In this document: piece by piece, positions 60,256-64,000 of the stretch
How positions within the stretch are numbered: the stretch's first letter is position 1
Layout of the letters: the number at the start of each line of letters is the position of its first letter
The notes under the pieces: generated by a model
Seen by the model: the letters and a program-made list of their open reading frames with translations, nothing else
What the model was told of the DNA's origin: nothing
Databases searched by the model: none
Position numbers and translations under genes: made by a program
DNA from: Gaiellasilicea sp963707575
GTDB taxonomy: Bacteria; Actinomycetota; Thermoleophilia; Gaiellales; Gaiellaceae
Direction of reading: 5' to 3'
Length of the DNA: 64,000 nt
NCBI GenBank assembly: GCA_963707575.1
Contig: OY970171.1
Span: forward strand, 1,736,001-1,800,000

Positions 60256-61000
60256 ACGCCGACCCCGAGCGAGATTGCGGGGTGGGCTACTGGCGAGGTC
60301 GTCGCGATCTTCCGGCCGGGGGTCGTGCCGACCGCGAACTGGCTCGCCGCGACGGTGCCCTTCCTGCGTCGGCCGGAGATCGGCGCCGTTGTGACGCCCT
60401 CGGTTGCACCGTCGGCCGGCAACGTATCGCAGCGGGCCGCGGCCGCGGTGCGCGAATCGAGGCTTGGCGGCGGCTCCAGTACTTCCGCTTCATGCCCGGC
60501 AACCTGCGGATCGTCAAGGACTTTCCCGCCGACGCCCTCGTCGCCCGCCGAGACGTCCTGCTCGAGCTCGAGCCCGGCACACCCCTCGAGTGGGTCGTCA
60601 GCGAGTTGACCGCTCAAGGACTCGACGTTCTCTACACACCCGAGTCGGTTGTCGCCTCTTCGGCGCCGCCACTCGTCCGTCCGCATCTCCGCTCGGTCGC
60701 TGCGTACGGTGGATCGACCGCGCATGCACTCCGCCTGCGCCGGCTCGCAGCGGTTCGTCCGGGAACGGTCGTGCTTGCGCTCGGCCTGCCCTGGCTCCTG
60801 CTCGGCTGGCTGCCGGGCCTAGCGTTTCCGGACGTGCTCCGGTGTGGCTGGTGACGGTGCTCGCGTACGCACTGCTACTCGTCGGCGGCGGCCTGGTCGC
60901 CGCACTCAAGTTCCGGTCACTCGCCGTCGGGCTCGCCACGGCGCCGGCGCTGTTCGCAACCCACGTGGCCTATCTCGCCGGGCTCGCCCGCGGACCCTAG
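60256..61000 (+). pseudogene. GT2 glycosyltransferase fragment with frameshifts
   Basis: Readable pieces in three frames: G-E-V-V-A-I-F-R-P-G-V-V-P near 60286, E-S-R-L-G-G-G-S, then Q-Y-F-R-F-M-P-G-N-L-R-I-V-K-D-F (frame change near 60475), and a last piece L-L-V-G-G-G-L-V-A-A-L-K-F (change near 60840) ending with TAG at 61000. The N-terminal nucleotide-binding half of a GT2 enzyme (first D-D-G-S) is missing. Either a decayed gene or a poorly sequenced one. Confidence 0.7.
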
Positions 61001-62001
61001 ACGGCCTCGAGCTCGACGGCCGCGCCCGATACACCCGCCTCGATCACGGCCAGTGCGAGGCGCAGCGCGCGCAATCCGGCTTGCCCGTCGACGTACTCAA
61101 CACCTTCGCCGCGGATCGCGGCGATCACGGCCTCGAGCTGGGCGCGCAACGGCTCCACACGAGGGATCGCGAAGCGCACGACGTTGCCTTCGGTGACGCC
61201 GTCGAAAATGTCGAGTGCCGACCACGACTCGCTCTCGTGCGAGTTTTCGTACAGGGTGAGGTGCTGGTTCAGGTAGTCGACGACGAACGTGCCACGCTCG
61301 CCCGTGACGGTCAGTTGACGAACCTTCATCGGCGTCAGCCAGTTCACTTCCAGCACCCCGATCACTCCGCTGTCGAAGCGCAGGATCGCGGCGAGCAGGT
61401 CCTCGTGCGAGCGGTGAGCCTTCCGGTCCGCCTCCGCCGAGAGTCGCACCGGTGTGCCGGCGAGCTCGCGCACATCACGTCGAGATCGTGCGTGGCAAGA
61501 TCGAACGCGACACCCGTGTCGCCGATCCTCGCCGGGAACGGGCTGAGCCTGCGCGCGTGCACTTGGAAGACGCGGCCGAGATCACCCGTTCGCAGCTTGT
61601 CGCGCAGCGCCCGGACGGCAGGGTTGAAGCGCTCCACGTGCCCGACGGCCAGGATCAGCGCTCGTTCTGCCGCGGAGTTCGATCCGGCGCTCGGCCTCGG
61701 ACCGTGCCGGAATCGGCTTCTCCACGAGCACGTGCACTCCGGCGGCGAGGAGTCGGGAGGTGGTCTTTGCATGATCCTTCGTTGGGATCGCGACGATCGC
61801 GAGGTCGGGAGCTCCCCGGCGAGCAGTTCGTCGAGGCTGTCGAGGAGGGGCGCGTGGCGGGGAGCAGCGACCGGTTGGCGGACTCGTGCGGGTCGACGAT
61901 GGGACCAGGTCGGCGGCGGCCGACTCTGCAACCACGCGGGCGTGATGCCGTCCCATTTGGCCGGCGCCAACCAGCGCCACTCTGATCCTCTTACCGCTCA
62001 C
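60997..62001 (-). pseudogene. Gfo/Idh/MocA-type oxidoreductase, several frameshifts
   Basis: GTG at 62001, V-A-L-V-G-A-G-Q-M-G-R-H-H at the N-terminus (NAD site), V-H-V-L-V-E-K-P-I in another stretch (the E-K-P motif), F-D-L-A-T-H-D-L-D-V-M in a third frame, and an intact C-terminal 158 residues from M-R-E-L-A-G. At least five frame changes between about 61470 and 61910. Complete, it would be a sugar or inositol dehydrogenase of about 330 residues. The stop of the convergent gene overlaps by 4 bases. Confidence 0.75.
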
Positions 62002-63101
62002 GAGGTGCGAAGGTATCCGCGCTGTCGGAGGTCCGCGACGATCACGTCCGACGGCGAGAGCCGGAGTGCGGAGAGGTGCGACGGTGCCGGTCGGGATTCT
62101 CGAGAAAGCGTTCCAACAGGTCTGTCGAGAATCCCGACACGACGACGTTCTCGCCCACACCCTCCGGCTGCTCGACCTTCTTCCGATGCACGAGGCACGG
62201 CCTATCGAGCTCGAAGGACTCGACCTGGCTGCCGCCGCTGTCGGTGACCAGGAATGCGCTTCTGCGCAGAAGCTCAACGAAGGCGAAGAAGCTGAACCGC
62301 GGCGTCCGGATGAAGCGCTCGGCGTCGAAGAACTCGGCGAGGCCGAAGCGCTCGATCGCGGCGATCGTGACGGGGTGGTCGATGAAGAGAAGTGGAGTGT
62401 ACTGGGCGTGTCGCGCGAGGGTCTCGAGCGTGTTCCGCAGCAGTTCGCGCTCCTTCAGGAGCTCGGTACCGGTGCAGGCTGACGACGCCGTAACGACGTC
62501 CCTCCACGGCTGCGGGAATCGGAGAATCCCGTGGTGCCAGGTGAACGCTGTCCCTGATCGTGTTTGTGCCCGTGTCCACAACGACGCCGCGCTTCAGGTT
62601 CGCTGCCGCGGCAGGCCCCGGCGCATAGTGGATCTGGGCGACCCGCGACACGACACGGCGGTTCAGTTCCTCGGGAAACGGATGGAACATGTCCCAGGTG
62701 CGAACGCCGGCCTCGATGTGGGCCACGGGAGCACGCAGGGCTCGGCCCATCAGCGTGCCCAGAACGGTCGTCATGGTGTCTCCGTGCACGAGCACGAGTG
62801 GTTTGCCGCCGCCGTTTCGGCCGAGATGGCGAAGGTGCCTGCGCTCGCGCGCGAACGTCGACGTGACATGGGCGAGCCAGACCGGGATGTCGGAGTTCGA
62901 GTGCAGGTCGCGACCCCCGGAGCCGCGGGCGAGCCATACATCGGGTTGTGGCAGGCCGAGTTGGTCGAGCAACGCCGGGATCTGCTCGACCTGCTGTCCT
63001 GTCGTTGCGCTGACGTAGCGGCCGCCGGCCCCGCGAATCCGGACGAGCACCGGGGCCAGCTTGATCAGCTCGCCCGTCGTGCCGTAGATCGCACAGATCA
63101 C
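61998..63101 (-). pseudogene. wecB: UDP-N-acetylglucosamine 2-epimerase-like, frameshifted
   Basis: GTG at 63101: Y-G-T-T-G-E-L-I-K-L-A-P, V-H-G-D-T-M-T-T-V-L-G near residue 110, H-I-E-A-G-V-R-T near 132 and P-F-P-E-E-L-N-R near 146 are the WecB/MnaA active-site motifs. Frame changes near 62475 and 62070; the middle part has F-I-D-H-P-V-T and V-T-D-S-G-G-S-Q. Makes ManNAc-type donors from UDP-GlcNAc. The stop overlaps the Gfo/Idh start (GTGA), so the genes form one unit. Confidence 0.8.
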
Positions 63102-64000
63102 CGTGCGCCCCGAGACGGACGCGCGCAGCGAGCACGAGCCCCTTCCACATTCCAGCTCCGTGGGCTACCGCATAGACCGGAGCGAGCGCGGCGAAGGCGA
63201 CGATCTCCTCCCGACGGCGGGTCGTCCGTGCCGCCGCAACCGCCGCAGCCGCGACGGCCGTGGCAGCGCACAGCGGAGCGAGAGCCGGCCGCCTCACCAC
63301 AAGAACAGCCCCGGCGACGCTGACTGGGTAGAACGCGGCGACGACCGGGAAGAAGCGCGACTCGCGGCGACCGTGCCCGTCGAGGAAGACGACGCCGCGG
63401 TGCACAGCGTGGCGCAGGAACGCGCCCATGTCATCGCGCGGCGTGTACGTGCAGGCGAAGCTCGGCGAAATGTGAATCGGGCGTTGCGCGGCAACGCTGC
63501 GGAGGAGCGGCGTGTCGTCGTTCGCGTTTCGCGTGTCGGAGTAGCGCGAACGGAACGACTCGATTGCGCTGCGCAGCAGGTCGCGGGGAGCGAAGAAACA
63601 CGTCGTCCCCTTCGGGAAGCGGTCGAAGTTCGACGCGTCGAACGACGTCGTGCGCGGGTCGCTGAGGTAGTCCGGAAACGCGAGCGCGCTGACCACGCCC
63701 CAGAAGTAGCCGAGCGGATTGCCCGCCGTGTTTGTGACCGTATGCGCGTTCCAGACGTCGGCTCCCCGCTGCTCGAGCTCGTCCCCGACGAAGCGCAGCC
63801 CGTCCTCGTTCACGGTCACGCCCGCGTCGAGGAACAGCACGTACTCGCCTTCCGCCGCTTCAAGTCCCTCACGACGCGCCGCGAAGCGGCCGCGGTTCTC
63901 GGCGAGCCGGGCGAGCCGGACGGGGATTCCGTTCTCGGCGGTTAGCGCCGCTTCGCCGGTTCCGTCGGTGGAGCCGTCGTCGGCGACAACGATCTCAGCG
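63102..64000 (-). CDS. GT2 glycosyltransferase, 3' part, runs off right edge
   Basis: Reading inward from the right edge: V-V-A-D-D-G-S-T-D-G-T (nucleotide-binding), L-A-R-L-A-E-N-R-G-R-F-A-A-R, Y-V-L-F-L-D-A-G-V-T, then G-T-T-C-F-F-A-P-R-D and N-D-D-T-P-L-L. A C-terminal membrane segment follows (F-F-P-V-V-A-A-F-Y-P-V, then an A-V-A-A-A-A-V stretch). The frame runs on into the epimerase gene without a stop, so the true end is probably near 63100 after an undetected frameshift. Start not in the window. Confidence 0.8.

Noticed and set aside
1..64000. tRNA, rRNA or riboswitch genes
   Set aside because: No cloverleaf-like or known aptamer sequence was recognised on either strand by reading; a covariance-model search was not possible.

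Overview
The window is GC-rich DNA from an actinobacterium-like chromosome, probably an uncultured soil member of the class Thermoleophilia (Gaiellales or Solirubrobacterales). This is inference from frequent GTG/TTG starts, ATGA/GTGA gene overlaps and exported Ig-like repeat proteins; no rRNA or tRNA gene was seen that could fix the taxonomy. No gap between genes exceeds about 260 bases.

Layout. 1-5.9 kb: start of a GspE/PilB-type N-terminal domain, a small zinc-ribbon-like protein, an exported Ig-repeat protein, a VOC protein, a TPR protein, a cNMP-binding/FAD oxidoreductase and an MmcQ/YjbR protein. 6.0-14.8 kb: an accessory region of cupins, a methyltransferase, DUF899, an AI-2E transporter, an FN3 protein and a run of five small unknown genes. 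These five are punctuated by same-orientation 36-bp repeats at intervals of 400-521 bp, which is the most unusual feature here and looks like a cassette array. 14.9-19.4 kb: assimilatory sulfate reduction (cysH-cysD-cysN, DUF4395, divergent TauE/SafE exporter). 19.4-26.5 kb: an AAA ATPase, a small surface-polysaccharide operon (FlgD-like, O-antigen ligase, PIG-L), a TetR/MFS pair with an operator, and a GNAT. 26.5-34 kb: a metal homeostasis block (DUF4126, ArsR, multicopper oxidase, ZIP, and a Zn/Mn-type ABC transporter whose two permeases carry C-terminal winged-helix tails). A likely MITE lies between the oxidase and ZIP genes.

34-47 kb and 45-64 kb: a large glycan or exopolysaccharide assembly region. 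It holds a flippase, glycosyltransferases of GT2 and GT4 type, three ATP-grasp enzymes, a polysaccharide-deacetylase-like protein, SDR sugar-nucleotide enzymes including a GDP-mannose 4,6-dehydratase, two DegT aminotransferases, a second O-antigen ligase, membrane proteins, a UDP-GlcNAc 2-epimerase-like enzyme and a Gfo/Idh dehydrogenase. It is interrupted by a second TetR/MFS pair and a tandem pair of DUF402 proteins.

Many genes of the glycan region carry apparent 1-2 nt frameshifts, and these become very dense at 60-63 kb. The flanking protein sequence is well conserved in a neighbouring frame each time, so sequence or assembly error is at least as likely as real decay.
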